Source: Sphingomonas sp. Leaf9 (GTDB lineage Bacteria > Pseudomonadota > Alphaproteobacteria > Sphingomonadales > Sphingomonadaceae). From it: a stretch of 64,000 nt of DNA. The notes under the pieces were generated by a model. It was given only the letters and a program-made list of their open reading frames with translations. It was not told where the DNA came from and made no database searches. Made by a program: the position numbers and the translations under genes. Numbering within the stretch: the first letter of the stretch is position 1; every line of letters starts with the position of its first letter. This document shows, one piece after another, positions 44,991-53,459 of this stretch. The stretch spans positions 744,001-808,000 of the forward strand of contig NZ_LMKC01000001.1 of the NCBI RefSeq assembly GCF_001421355.1, given 5' to 3'.

Positions 44991-46760
44991 ATGACGAAGG
45001 CCATCACCCAGCAGCGGATCGGAATGGTGACCGCGCTGGTCTATTTCCTGCTGTCGTCGGCGGTGATCCTGTCGAACGATCAGGGCGGGTTGTCGAGCGT
45101 CGCGCCGGCCACGCCGTTCGTCCTGTCCCTGCTGATCGCCCGGCCGCGACGCGACTGGCGCGCGATGCTGATCGGTGCCGCGATCGGCAGCATGGCGGCG
45201 ACGTCGCTGTTCGGTTTCGGCGTGACGGCGGCGGTGCCGATGGCGATCGCCAAGGTGGGCGAGGTCGGGGTGGCGGCGTGGCTGTTTCGCAAGCTGCGGG
45301 TGCGGCGGGGATATTTCGGCTCGCTCGACCGGATCGGGCGGTTCGTCGCGGCGGTCGGGGTCATCGCCCCGGCGCTGGGCGCCACCGCCGCCGCCAGCGT
45401 GGTCGCGTTCCGGTACGGCCTGCCGTTTGAGCGGCAATGGCGCATCTGGTTCGTCGGCCACAGCCTCAGCATGATTACGATGACGCCGGTCCTCTCGCTC
45501 CTGCTGAGCGGCGCGATCGGGCGGGCGTGGCGCGATGCTGGGCGACAATTGCGGATCGAGGCGGCGGTGCTGCTGACGGCGACGGCGGCGGTCACCGCCA
45601 CGATCTTCCTGCAAAGCGACCGGCCGCTGCTGTTCCTGCCCGCACTGCCGGTGATGCTGACCACGTTCCGGCTGGGATTGCCGGGGGCGGCGGCGTCGGC
45701 GATCCTCGTCGCGCTGATCGGCGGCTATGCGACGTCGCAAGGGTTGGGGCCGACGTCCTTCATCGCCGGTGACCTGCAGTCGCGGATGGAGTTCTTCCAG
45801 TTCTACATGGCGTGTACCGTGCTCACGACCTTCCCGGTCGCCGCCGACCTCAGCCGGCGGCAGGCGCTGTACCGGCGGCTGCGCGAGAGCGAGGCGCGCT
45901 ATCGCCTGCTGGCCGACCATTCGACCGATATCGTGCTCGGAACCGATATCGGCGGGCGGATCACCTATCTCTCCCCCTCGATCGAACAGATCGTCGGGCG
46001 GAGCCCCGCGCAACTGCACGGCAACCGCGCGCTGGAGATGGTGCATCCAGTCGACCGCGACATGGTGCTGGTCGCGCATCGCGACGCGCTGACCGATGTA
46101 GAAGGTACGCAGATCGTCGAATATCGCGCGCGGGTGGCCGATGGCGCGCTGCGCTGGTTCGAATCGCATACCCGCGCGGTGCTGGACGATCATGGCGCGG
46201 TGACCGGCACGGTATCGATGATCCGCGACGTATCGCATCGCAAGACGCTGGAGGCCGAACTGTCGCGTGCGGCGTCGACCGATCCGCTGACCGGCCTGGC
46301 CAACCGGCGGGTGTTCGACGCCGCGCTGGCGCAGCGGGTCGACGTCGCGGCACAGGGCGGCATCGCCGGCTGCGTCGCGGTGTTCGACCTCGACCATTTC
46401 AAGGCGGTCAACGACCGCTACGGCCACGACGCCGGCGACCATGTGTTGCAGGCTTTCGCCCGGATCGCACGCGGGGTGATGCGTGACGGCGATGTCGTCG
46501 CGCGGCTGGGCGGCGAGGAATTCGGCATCCTGTTCCCCGGCACCCGCATCGAACAGGCGCATGCTCTGTGCGAACGGCTGCGCACCACGCTGGCCGCGAC
46601 ACGGCTGCGCCACGGATCGTCGGTCGTCGGACTGACGGTCAGCGCCGGGATCGCCCCGGTCGACGGCGCGGGCAGCGCGGCGGCGGTGCTGCGCGCGGCC
46701 GACATGGCGCTCTACGGTGCCAAGGCCGACGGGCGCGACCGGCTGCGGCTGGCGGCCTGA
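44991..46760 (+). CDS. MASE1-PAS-GGDEF diguanylate cyclase
   Basis: A 589-residue inner-membrane enzyme making cyclic di-GMP. The first 300 residues are a MASE1-like sensor with about eight helices (SVAPATPFVLSLLIARPRRD, IWFVGHSLSMITMTPVLSLL). A PAS domain (about 310-425: YRLLADHSTDIVLGTDIGGR, IRDVSHRKTLEAEL) follows. The GGDEF domain (about 430-589: STDPLTGLANRRVFD) has the active site RLGGEEFG and, five residues before it, RDGD, an intact RxxD product-inhibition site. It should therefore be active and feedback-controlled. No EAL domain. Confidence 0.92.
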   Translation: MTKAITQQRIGMVTALVYFLLSSAVILSNDQGGLSSVAPATPFVLSLLIARPRRDWRAMLIGAAIGSMAATSLFGFGVTAAVPMAIAKVGEVGVAAWLFRKLRVRRGYFGSLDRIGRFVAAVGVIAPALGATAAASVVAFRYGLPFERQWRIWFVGHSLSMITMTPVLSLLLSGAIGRAWRDAGRQLRIEAAVLLTATAAVTATIFLQSDRPLLFLPALPVMLTTFRLGLPGAAASAILVALIGGYATSQGLGPTSFIAGDLQSRMEFFQFYMACTVLTTFPVAADLSRRQALYRRLRESEARYRLLADHSTDIVLGTDIGGRITYLSPSIEQIVGRSPAQLHGNRALEMVHPVDRDMVLVAHRDALTDVEGTQIVEYRARVADGALRWFESHTRAVLDDHGAVTGTVSMIRDVSHRKTLEAELSRAASTDPLTGLANRRVFDAALAQRVDVAAQGGIAGCVAVFDLDHFKAVNDRYGHDAGDHVLQAFARIARGVMRDGDVVARLGGEEFGILFPGTRIEQAHALCERLRTTLAATRLRHGSSVVGLTVSAGIAPVDGAGSAAAVLRAADMALYGAKADGRDRLRLAA

Positions 46761-46863
46761 TCCGCTTTCCCATCGCGGCACGCCGGCGGGCAACTTGCCG
46801 GTGTCGACGCTTGGCCGATCGGTGCTAGGGTCGCCGGCTATCGAGGCAACGGGAGAGGCTGCT

Positions 46864-47532
46864 TTGCGCGAGACATGGTATCGCGACCCGCGACTGGGGC
46901 TGGCGGCGGCGGTGCTGGCCGGGATCGTCGTCGGCATCGCCGCAGGCGCGGCGGGCCAGCCCGGCTGGCGGCTCCTGCTGCTGGCGCTGGCGGGCTTTGC
47001 GCTGGTCGCGTGGGGATTGTTCGCGGTGCAGGGGATCGCCTGGGTCTGGCGACAGCCCGACCGCGCCGACGTGCTGCGCGCGCTCAGCCTGCAACGCAGC
47101 CAGCATGCCTTCAACCATGCCGCATGGGGCCGGTTCGATCGCGATGCGGCGATGCTGCGCATGCTGCTGGCCGAACGCGCGCTGATCCCGATCGAGGCGG
47201 AACTGGTGCGCCACGCCATGGCGGTCGAGCAGTTCGACGCGGTGGCCGCCACCCTGCCCGGCTTTTCGCAGGCGGCGGCGCATTGGTACGACATCGCGTC
47301 GCAGGGCCATGCCGCCCTGCCCCCCGCCACCCCGGTCCCGACACCCGCCGCGCTGGACGAAGCCGCGCAGCAAATCCCCGCGACGCTGACCGACGAGGAG
47401 GATCGCCGCGCGGCGCTGCACTATCTGGCGGTGCGCAAGCGGCTGGCCGCCGACCGCGCGGCGGTGGAGCGCGAGCGGACGGCCGCGCTGCGTAAGTTGG
47501 CCGCCCCGCCGCCGGGCGTGCCGGTGGAATAG
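46864..47532 (+). CDS. Two-helix membrane protein of unknown function
   Basis: A 222-residue protein with N-terminal helices at about 11-31 (LGLAAAVLAGIVVGIAAGAA) and 36-60 (WRLLLLALAGFALVAWGLFA). A cytoplasmic helical region follows (LRALSLQRSQHAFNHAAWGR, LLAERALIPIEAELVRHAMA) and a charged coiled end (ALHYLAVRKRLAADRAAVER). I start at the TTG at 46864 because GGGAGAGG lies six bases upstream; the frame is open earlier without a good start. It follows the cyclase gene by 103 bases. No family recognised. Confidence 0.65.
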   Translation: MRETWYRDPRLGLAAAVLAGIVVGIAAGAAGQPGWRLLLLALAGFALVAWGLFAVQGIAWVWRQPDRADVLRALSLQRSQHAFNHAAWGRFDRDAAMLRMLLAERALIPIEAELVRHAMAVEQFDAVAATLPGFSQAAAHWYDIASQGHAALPPATPVPTPAALDEAAQQIPATLTDEEDRRAALHYLAVRKRLAADRAAVERERTAALRKLAAPPPGVPVE

Positions 47533-47558
47533 CTCCTCCCCGGCACGGGGAGGAGCTA
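47530..47558. terminator. Perfect hairpin containing both stop codons of two convergent genes
   Basis: TAGCTCCTCCCC-GGCAC-GGGGAGGAGCTA has 12-base arms. The first TAG is the stop of the plus-strand gene and the last three bases, CTA, are the TAG stop of the citE-like gene on the minus strand. The core is the short form of the GC-rich repeat at 8314 and 32542. No T run follows, so termination would have to be Rho-aided or the hairpin protects mRNA ends. Confidence 0.65.
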
Positions 47559-48395
47559 GCGTGCTGCCAGTATCCGCCGGGCCTGGGTCAGGTGCGGGGC
47601 GTCGACCATCCTGCCGTCGACCTGTAGCGCGCCGGCATCGGGGTTCGCGGCAAAGGCATCGACGATCGCCTGCGCCCGTGCGACCGCTTCGGCCGAGGGG
47701 GTAAAGGCGGCGTTGATCGCGGCGACCTGCACCGGGTGGATCGCCATCATGCCGGTAAAGCCGTCGCGCGCGGCGCGCGCGGCATAGGCGGCGAGGCCCG
47801 CTTCGTCGCGGATCGCGGGATAGACGGTATCGATCGCCGCGACCCCGGCGGCGTGCGCCCCGAACAGCGTCAGCGACCGCGCTATTTCATAGGGCGCGGT
47901 ATAGCGACCATCCGCCTCGCGCGAGGTCGCGGCACCGATCGCGGCGGGCAAATCCTCTGCGCCCCAGGTGATGCCGGCAAGGCGATGCGCGACCGTGCCA
48001 TAGCTGCCGAGCTGAAAGATCGCCGCCGGGGTTTCGGTCGCGATCGGCAGCAGGGGGATGTCGGAGAGGCCGCGTTCGGCCAGCAGCGGGTCGAGCATCG
48101 CGATCGTTGCCGCCCCTTCCGCCTTCGGCACCATGATCCCGTCGGGGCGGGTGCCGGCCAGCGCGTCGAGATCGGCCAGCGCCAGCGGTCCATCGACCGG
48201 ATTGATCCGTACGAAGCGTGGCAGCGACGCCCCCTCGCCCAGCCATGCGCGGACGGCGGCGCGAGCGGCGTCCTTGGCGGATGCCGCCACGGCATCCTCG
48301 AGGTCGAGGATCAGCGCGTCGGCACCGCTCGCCGCCGCCTTGGCGAAGCGATCGGCCCGGTCACCGGGCACGAACAGGAGCGAGCGCAGCTTCAT
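47556..48395 (-). CDS. CitE-like beta-hydroxyacyl-CoA lyase (HpcH/HpaI family)
   Basis: A 279-residue lyase of the CitE family, single-chain form without the citrate lyase complex. RSLLFVPGDRADRFAKA, DALILDLEDAVA (with the metal-binding Asp/Glu), VRINPVDGPLA and TWGAEDLPAAIGA are the family motifs. Members cleave citramalyl-CoA, malyl-CoA or, for M. tuberculosis Rv2498c, also (R)-HMG-CoA. Its ATG overlaps the MaoC stop, and it ends a run mccA-maoC-citE. In this setting a role as HMG-CoA or citramalyl-CoA lyase is inferred. Confidence 0.88.
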   Translation of the reverse strand: MKLRSLLFVPGDRADRFAKAAASGADALILDLEDAVAASAKDAARAAVRAWLGEGASLPRFVRINPVDGPLALADLDALAGTRPDGIMVPKAEGAATIAMLDPLLAERGLSDIPLLPIATETPAAIFQLGSYGTVAHRLAGITWGAEDLPAAIGAATSREADGRYTAPYEIARSLTLFGAHAAGVAAIDTVYPAIRDEAGLAAYAARAARDGFTGMMAIHPVQVAAINAAFTPSAEAVARAQAIVDAFAANPDAGALQVDGRMVDAPHLTQARRILAAR

Positions 48396-48841
48396 GGCCG
48401 GCGCTGCAACAGCGCGGTGCGTAGGCAGCGGCAGACGACCTCGCCGCGCTGGTTGTGGAGTTCGTGCGCGAAGGTAACGATGCCTGCATCGGGGCGCGAG
48501 CGGCTGTCCTTCAGCGCAGTAACCTCGGTCGTGGCGCGCATAGTATCGCCGAGGAACACGGGCTTGGGCATCACCAGCTGGTCGTAGCCCAAGTTCGCGA
48601 CCAGCGTGCCGAGCGTCGTCTCCCCCACCGACAGCCCGACCATCAGCGCGAAGGTGAAGGTGCCGTTGACGAGGATCTGGCCGAATTCCGACGCCTTCGC
48701 CGCCTCCGCATCGATATGCAGCGGCTGCGGATTGTGGGTCATCGCCGAGAACAGGAGATTGTCGGTCTCGGTCACCGTCCGGCGGATCGGGTGGTCGATC
48801 CGGTCGCCGACCTGCCAATCGTCATAATAGCGGCCGCTCAT
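48392..48841 (-). CDS. MaoC-like (R)-specific enoyl-CoA hydratase
   Basis: A single hot-dog domain hydratase of 149 residues. The motif LFSAMTHNPQPLHIDAEAAK carries the catalytic Asp/Asn and His of R-hydratases, followed by ASEFGQILVNGTFTFALMVG. In M. tuberculosis the equivalent gene, Rv2499c, sits in the same context; a role on methylglutaconyl-CoA or itaconyl/mesaconyl-CoA is inferred from that. ATGA overlaps on both sides couple it to mccA and citE. Confidence 0.88.
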   Translation of the reverse strand: MSGRYYDDWQVGDRIDHPIRRTVTETDNLLFSAMTHNPQPLHIDAEAAKASEFGQILVNGTFTFALMVGLSVGETTLGTLVANLGYDQLVMPKPVFLGDTMRATTEVTALKDSRSRPDAGIVTFAHELHNQRGEVVCRCLRTALLQRRP

Positions 48842-50697
48842 GCTGCGTCCTTTTCGATGCGGGCGAGGACGACGCCCTCGGTCACCTGCCCGCCGGGGGT
48901 GGCGGTCAGGTCGGCGACGATGCCGTTGAACGGGCTGAGCAACGCCTGTTCCATCTTCATCGCCTCCAGCACGACCAGCCGCTGTCCGGCGGTCACGCGG
49001 TCGCCCGCCGCGACCTCCACCGCAACGATGCGGCCGGGCATGGGGGACAGGATCGCGCCGTCGCCGGCCGATGCACCGCCGCCCTGCCCGGCGACCGGCG
49101 CGGCGAAGGGGAACGCTTCGCCAGCGGCGAACAGGACGCGCTCAACGCCGACCTGCGCAATGCTGCCGCCGGGTGCGGGCGTGGCGAGGCGGGTGGTGCC
49201 GCCGATCGCCACCGCCACCCGTGCGTCGGGCGCGGCGTTCAGGCGGAAGCCGGGGAGCGCGCGCCATGGATCGGTCGGATCGCGCTCGACCAGTGCCGCC
49301 GCCGCCGCGCCGGCGATGGCGTCCGAAGCGCTACCATCGGGCACCAGCCGGTCGGCATGGCGTTCGATGAAGCCGGTGTCGATCGCCTCGGCCACGAAGT
49401 CCGGATCGCCGGCACAGCGGGCGAGGAAGGCGGCGTTGGTGCGCACCGGCCAGACCTGAACCGCCGCGGCGGCCGCAGCCAGCTTCGCGGCGGCGGCGGT
49501 GCGGGTGGGGGCGTGGACGATCAGCTTGGCGATCATCGGGTCGTAATGCGGGGTGACCGCATCGCCCTGTTCCACCCCGGCATCGACGCGGATGTCGGTC
49601 GGCAGGTGGAGATGGGTGAGCGGGCCGGTCGAGGGCAGGAAGCCGGTCGCCGGGTTCTCGGCATAGAGCCGCGCCTCCATCGCCCAGCCGGTGATCGTGA
49701 GATCGTCCTGCCGCTTGGGCAGGGGTTCGCCGGACGCGACGCGCAGCTGCCATTCGACCAGATCGGTGCCGGTGATCGCTTCGGTGACCGGGTGTTCGAC
49801 CTGCAGCCGGGTGTTCATCTCCATGAACCAGATGCGGTCGGCCCGCAGGCCCTGCGACGCATCGGCGATGAACTCGATCGTGCCCGCCCCGACATAGTCG
49901 ACCGCGCGGGCGGCACGGACGGCGGCGTCGCACACCGACGCACGGGTTTCGGCATCCATGCCGGGCGCGGGTGCTTCCTCGATTACCTTCTGGTGGCGGC
50001 GTTGCAGCGAGCAGTCGCGCTCGAACAGGTGCACCGCATTGCCATGAGTGTCGCCGAAGACCTGCACCTCGATATGGCGGGGCGACAGGATGTATTTCTC
50101 GATCAGCATGCGGTCGTCGCCGAACGACGCAGCGGCTTCGCGGCGGCAGCTGTCGAGCGCTTGCGGGAAGGCGTGCGCATCGTCGACGCGGCGCATCCCC
50201 TTGCCCCCGCCGCCGGCCACGGCCTTGATCAGCACCGGATAGCCGATCGCGTCGGCCTCGGCGCGCAGCCGTTCGGGCGACTGGTCCTCGCCCAGATAAC
50301 CCGGCGTCACGGGCACGCCGGCGGCGATCATCCGCGCCTTGGCCGCATCCTTCAGGCCCATGGCGCGGATCGCCGATGCGGGCGCACCGACCCAGACCAG
50401 GCCGGCGGCGACCACCGCCTCGGCGAATTCGGCATTCTCCGACAGGAAGCCATAGCCCGGATGGATCGCCGCCGCGTTCGTCGCGCGGGCGGCGGCGAGG
50501 ATCTTCGCCTGGTCGAGATAGCTTTCGCGCGCCGGGGCCGGGCCGATACAGACGGCTTCGTCGGCTTCGCGGACGAAGGGCAGGCCGGCATCGACGTCGC
50601 TGTGCACGGCGATGGTCCGTACGCCCAGCCGACGGGCGGTGCGGATGATGCGGCGGGCGATCTCGCCGCGATTGGCGATCAGCAGCGATTCGATCAT
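48838..50697 (-). CDS. mccA: 3-Methylcrotonyl-CoA carboxylase, biotin-carrying alpha subunit
   Basis: A 619-residue biotin-dependent carboxylase subunit. The biotin carboxylase part (1-445) has LIANRGEIARRIIRTARRLG, the ATP-grasp loop AVAGGGGKGMRRV, and FMEMNTRLQVEHPVTE. The C-terminal biotinyl domain has the lysine in VLEAMKMEQALLSPF. With mccB and the isovaleryl-CoA dehydrogenase gene nearby, the substrate is very probably 3-methylcrotonyl-CoA from leucine. GGAG precedes the ATG, right at the edge of the AAAGTTCAC element. Propionyl- or geranyl-CoA carboxylase is less likely. Confidence 0.92.
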   Translation of the reverse strand: MIESLLIANRGEIARRIIRTARRLGVRTIAVHSDVDAGLPFVREADEAVCIGPAPARESYLDQAKILAAARATNAAAIHPGYGFLSENAEFAEAVVAAGLVWVGAPASAIRAMGLKDAAKARMIAAGVPVTPGYLGEDQSPERLRAEADAIGYPVLIKAVAGGGGKGMRRVDDAHAFPQALDSCRREAAASFGDDRMLIEKYILSPRHIEVQVFGDTHGNAVHLFERDCSLQRRHQKVIEEAPAPGMDAETRASVCDAAVRAARAVDYVGAGTIEFIADASQGLRADRIWFMEMNTRLQVEHPVTEAITGTDLVEWQLRVASGEPLPKRQDDLTITGWAMEARLYAENPATGFLPSTGPLTHLHLPTDIRVDAGVEQGDAVTPHYDPMIAKLIVHAPTRTAAAAKLAAAAAAVQVWPVRTNAAFLARCAGDPDFVAEAIDTGFIERHADRLVPDGSASDAIAGAAAAALVERDPTDPWRALPGFRLNAAPDARVAVAIGGTTRLATPAPGGSIAQVGVERVLFAAGEAFPFAAPVAGQGGGASAGDGAILSPMPGRIVAVEVAAGDRVTAGQRLVVLEAMKMEQALLSPFNGIVADLTATPGGQVTEGVVLARIEKDAA

Positions 50698-50708
50698 CGC
50701 GCCGCTCC

Positions 50709-50737
50709 AAAGTTCACAAAGTTCACACTAGTGCGCG
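50709..50737. repeat. Dispersed element with tandem AAAGTTCAC, copy 3
   Basis: AAAGTTCAC twice, then ACTAGTGCGCG, 25 kb from copies 1 and 2. It lies 11 bases upstream of the mccA start in reverse orientation, so mccA mRNA would carry GTGAACTTTGTGAACTTTGG just before its ribosome-binding site. It might affect translation, or be a neutral insertion. Confidence 0.75.
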
Positions 50738-50818
50738 TTTCGTGCGGTGCGTGACCCTGGCCGGTGGGCAATGCCGCCTGACGATGGTCTGGCACGGCGG
50801 GCGGGCTGTAGGAAAGGG

Positions 50819-51730
50819 TCATGGATGCGCCTCCGGAAAGCCGTGACGGACGTGCAGCGCGTGAAGCAAGCCCTTCAGATCGCTGACGAAATAAGTGCCG
50901 TCATGCCGACCATCGGCCAGCGCCGGATCGGCGTTGGCGCTGAGCACCAGCAGCGGCAGGTTCTGGTGCGCTTCGCCGACGACCGCGATCACCGCGTCGC
51001 GCGGGCGGGGATAGGGGACGCGGATGATGTCCAGCATCGTCACCTTGTCCGGAAAGCGTGCGAGCAGCCCGTCGATGGTGATGCAGTCGCGGCAATAGAA
51101 GGTTCGATCCGGATAGGCCGGGTCGGCGAAGCTCGGATCGAGCAGGTAGAGGCGGTCGCGCATGGGCTGTTCCGTGAGGGTCGGATCGCGGTCGGGATCG
51201 GTCGCGAGGGGATGGGAGGTCGGCGTCGGACGGTCGGGATCGACGCGGCCGCCCATCAGGGCGGCGGCGGCGAGCGCGAGGTCGCGGGCGCTGACCTCTG
51301 TCGGATGGGTCGGCAGGGGTTGCAGCGGGTCGGCGATAACGGCGCGCGCGGCGGCGGGATCGGCGGCGAAGGCGGCGGTCAGCGCTCGCGCGACCGCTTC
51401 GGGGAGCGGCGTGGCGTGGGTTTGCGTAGGGGTGGCGGCGGTGGGCGATGCCCCCTGCCCCTCGCCCTGCGGACGCGCGGCGAGTTGCGCCTCGACCTCC
51501 GCCGTCACGCGGGCGACGGTGGCGATGAAGCTGGAGAGCGCCATGCCCGGCGGCAGGCTGGCGATGGCGCGGGTGACCATCGCCACGATCGCGTCATAGG
51601 CAACGGTATCGATGCCGAGCGCGGACGTCGGGGTGGCAGGCACGGCCGGCGGCTGCGGCTTGGGCGGCGTGACGCCGACGTCCTGCGGGCCGGGCGGGCG
51701 GATCGGGGGCAAGCCGGAGATGGTGGTCAT
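50819..51730 (-). CDS. DUF3088 protein with an extra N-terminal region
   Basis: The last 114 residues (MRDRLYLLDPSFADPAYPDR, FYCRDCITIDGLLARFP, PLLVLSANADP) are a complete DUF3088 domain with two cysteines in CRDC. The frame stays open and protein-like upstream for another 189 residues: Pro-rich (PPIRPPGPQDVGVTPPKPQP) with helical parts (AYDAIVAMVTRAIASLPPGM, EAVARALTAAFAADPAAARA). An ATG at 51163 with GGAA upstream would give the stand-alone 114-residue form. It lies between mccB and mccA, same strand. The function of DUF3088 is unknown; the fusion may be an artefact of a shared open frame. Confidence 0.6.
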   Translation of the reverse strand: MTTISGLPPIRPPGPQDVGVTPPKPQPPAVPATPTSALGIDTVAYDAIVAMVTRAIASLPPGMALSSFIATVARVTAEVEAQLAARPQGEGQGASPTAATPTQTHATPLPEAVARALTAAFAADPAAARAVIADPLQPLPTHPTEVSARDLALAAAALMGGRVDPDRPTPTSHPLATDPDRDPTLTEQPMRDRLYLLDPSFADPAYPDRTFYCRDCITIDGLLARFPDKVTMLDIIRVPYPRPRDAVIAVVGEAHQNLPLLVLSANADPALADGRHDGTYFVSDLKGLLHALHVRHGFPEAHP

Positions 51731-51755
51731 TTCGCCCATCCCCAACCACCGACGT

Positions 51756-51836
51756 ACCCCCGCGCAGGCGGGGGTCCAGGGTTGCCAGTCACCGACGTCG
51801 CCGTTCGTGGCTCTGGATCCCCGCCTTCGCGGGGAT
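51756..51836. repeat. Pair of small hairpins ACCCCCGC...GCGGGGGT and ATCCCCGC...GCGGGGAT
   Basis: Two 8-base-arm hairpins with GCAG and CTTC loops, 41 bases apart and inverted to each other around GGTCCAGG and CTCTGGAT. This is another of the small palindromic repeat families common in sphingomonads. It fills most of the 133-base gap between mccB and the DUF3088 gene. A partial copy, CCCGCCCACGCGGGGATAC, lies near 34800. Confidence 0.75.
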
Positions 51837-51863
51837 ACAGAAGGGAGATGCGGAGGGCCGCCA

Positions 51864-53459
51864 TCACATCCGGAAGATGCCGAACTGCGCCCGGTCGGCG
51901 ATCGGCGCGTTCAGCGTCGTCGACAGCGCGAGGCCCAGCACGTCGCGGGTCTGTTCGGGCAGGATCACGCCGTCGTCCCACAGCCGCGCGGTGGCGTAAT
52001 AGGGGCTGCCCTCCGCTTCATAGCGGTCGCGCACCGGGGCCTTGAATGCCTCGGCCTGCTCCGGCGTCCAGCTGTCGGCATCGCGGTGGACGGTCGCCAG
52101 CACGCTCGCCGCCTGTTCGCCGCCCATCACCGAAATCCGGCTGTTAGGCCAGGTGAACAGGAAGCGCGGGGAATAGGCGCGGCCGCACATGCCGTAATTG
52201 CCGGCCCCGAAGCTGCCGCCGATCAGCACGGTCAGCTTGGGCACCTGCGCCGTCGCGACCGCCGTCACCAGCTTCGCGCCGTGCTTGGCGATCCCCTCCG
52301 CCTCGTACTTGCCGCCGACCATGAAGCCCGAGATGTTCTGGAGGAACAACAGCGGCGTGCGGCGCTGGCAGGCGAGTTCGATGAAATGCGCGCCCTTTTG
52401 CGCACTCTCCGAAAACAGCACGCCGTTGTTCGCGAGGATCGCGACCGGCATGCCCCAGATGCGGGCGAAACCGCAAACGAGGGTCGTGCCGTAGAGCGGC
52501 TTGAACTCGTGCAGTTCCGATCCGTCGACCAGCCGGGCGATGACCTCGCGCACATCATACGGCGCGCGGACATCGGTGGGGATGATGCCCGCCAGGTCCG
52601 CCGGATCGTGCAGCGGCGGCCGGGGCTCGGCCAGCGCCATTTCGGCGCGGCGCGGCGGGGGGAGCGTAGCAATGATATCGCGGACGATCAGCAGCGCCTG
52701 TTCGTCGTCCTCCGCGACATGATCGACCACGCCCGACTTGCGGCCATGGGTGTCGGCCCCGCCCAGTTCCTCGGCGGTGATGACCTCGCCCGTCGCCGCC
52801 TTCACCAGCGGCGGGCCGGCGAGGAAGATCGTGCCCTGGTTGCGCACGATCACCGTTTCGTCGGACATGGCGGGGACATAGGCACCGCCGGCGGTGCAAC
52901 TGCCCAGCACGCAGGCGATCTGCGGAATGCCCTTCGCCGACATCTGCGCCTGATTGAAGAAGATGCGGCCGAAATGATCGCGGTCGGGAAACACCTCCGC
53001 CTGATGCGGCAGGTTCGCGCCGCCGCTGTCGACCAAGTAGATGCACGGCAGGTGGTTTTCGGTCGCGATCTCCTGCGCGCGGAGATGCTTCTTTACCGTC
53101 ATCGGGAAGTACGCGCCGCCCTTTACCGTCGGATCGTTGGCGACGATCATCACCTGCCGGCCATGCACCTGTCCCACGCCGGCGATGACGCCCGCCGCCG
53201 GAGCCTCGTCGCCGTACATGCCATTGGCAGCCAGCGCGCCGACTTCGAGGAACGGCGATCCGGCGTCGAGGACGCGGTGGATGCGGTCGCGCGGGAGCAG
53301 CTTGCCGCGCGCGACATGGCGCTCGCGGCTGCGCTCCGGCCCGCCCAGCGCCGTCGTGGCGATCCGTTGCCGCAGGTCGTCGGCCAGCGCCGCATTCTGC
53401 GCGGCATTGGCGGCGAAGGCGGCCGAGTTCCGGTCGACCAGCGTCGGCAGCACCGTCAT
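51864..53459 (-). CDS. mccB: 3-Methylcrotonyl-CoA carboxylase, carboxyltransferase beta subunit
   Basis: A 531-residue crotonase-fold carboxyltransferase that moves CO2 from biotin to 3-methylcrotonyl-CoA. Family blocks include [58 protein letters not shown] and [19 protein letters not shown], the last typical of MCC beta subunits. Length fits. Its ATG overlaps the ivd stop (ATGA), so the two are coupled. Confidence 0.94.
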   Translation of the reverse strand: MTVLPTLVDRNSAAFAANAAQNAALADDLRQRIATTALGGPERSRERHVARGKLLPRDRIHRVLDAGSPFLEVGALAANGMYGDEAPAAGVIAGVGQVHGRQVMIVANDPTVKGGAYFPMTVKKHLRAQEIATENHLPCIYLVDSGGANLPHQAEVFPDRDHFGRIFFNQAQMSAKGIPQIACVLGSCTAGGAYVPAMSDETVIVRNQGTIFLAGPPLVKAATGEVITAEELGGADTHGRKSGVVDHVAEDDEQALLIVRDIIATLPPPRRAEMALAEPRPPLHDPADLAGIIPTDVRAPYDVREVIARLVDGSELHEFKPLYGTTLVCGFARIWGMPVAILANNGVLFSESAQKGAHFIELACQRRTPLLFLQNISGFMVGGKYEAEGIAKHGAKLVTAVATAQVPKLTVLIGGSFGAGNYGMCGRAYSPRFLFTWPNSRISVMGGEQAASVLATVHRDADSWTPEQAEAFKAPVRDRYEAEGSPYYATARLWDDGVILPEQTRDVLGLALSTTLNAPIADRAQFGIFRM

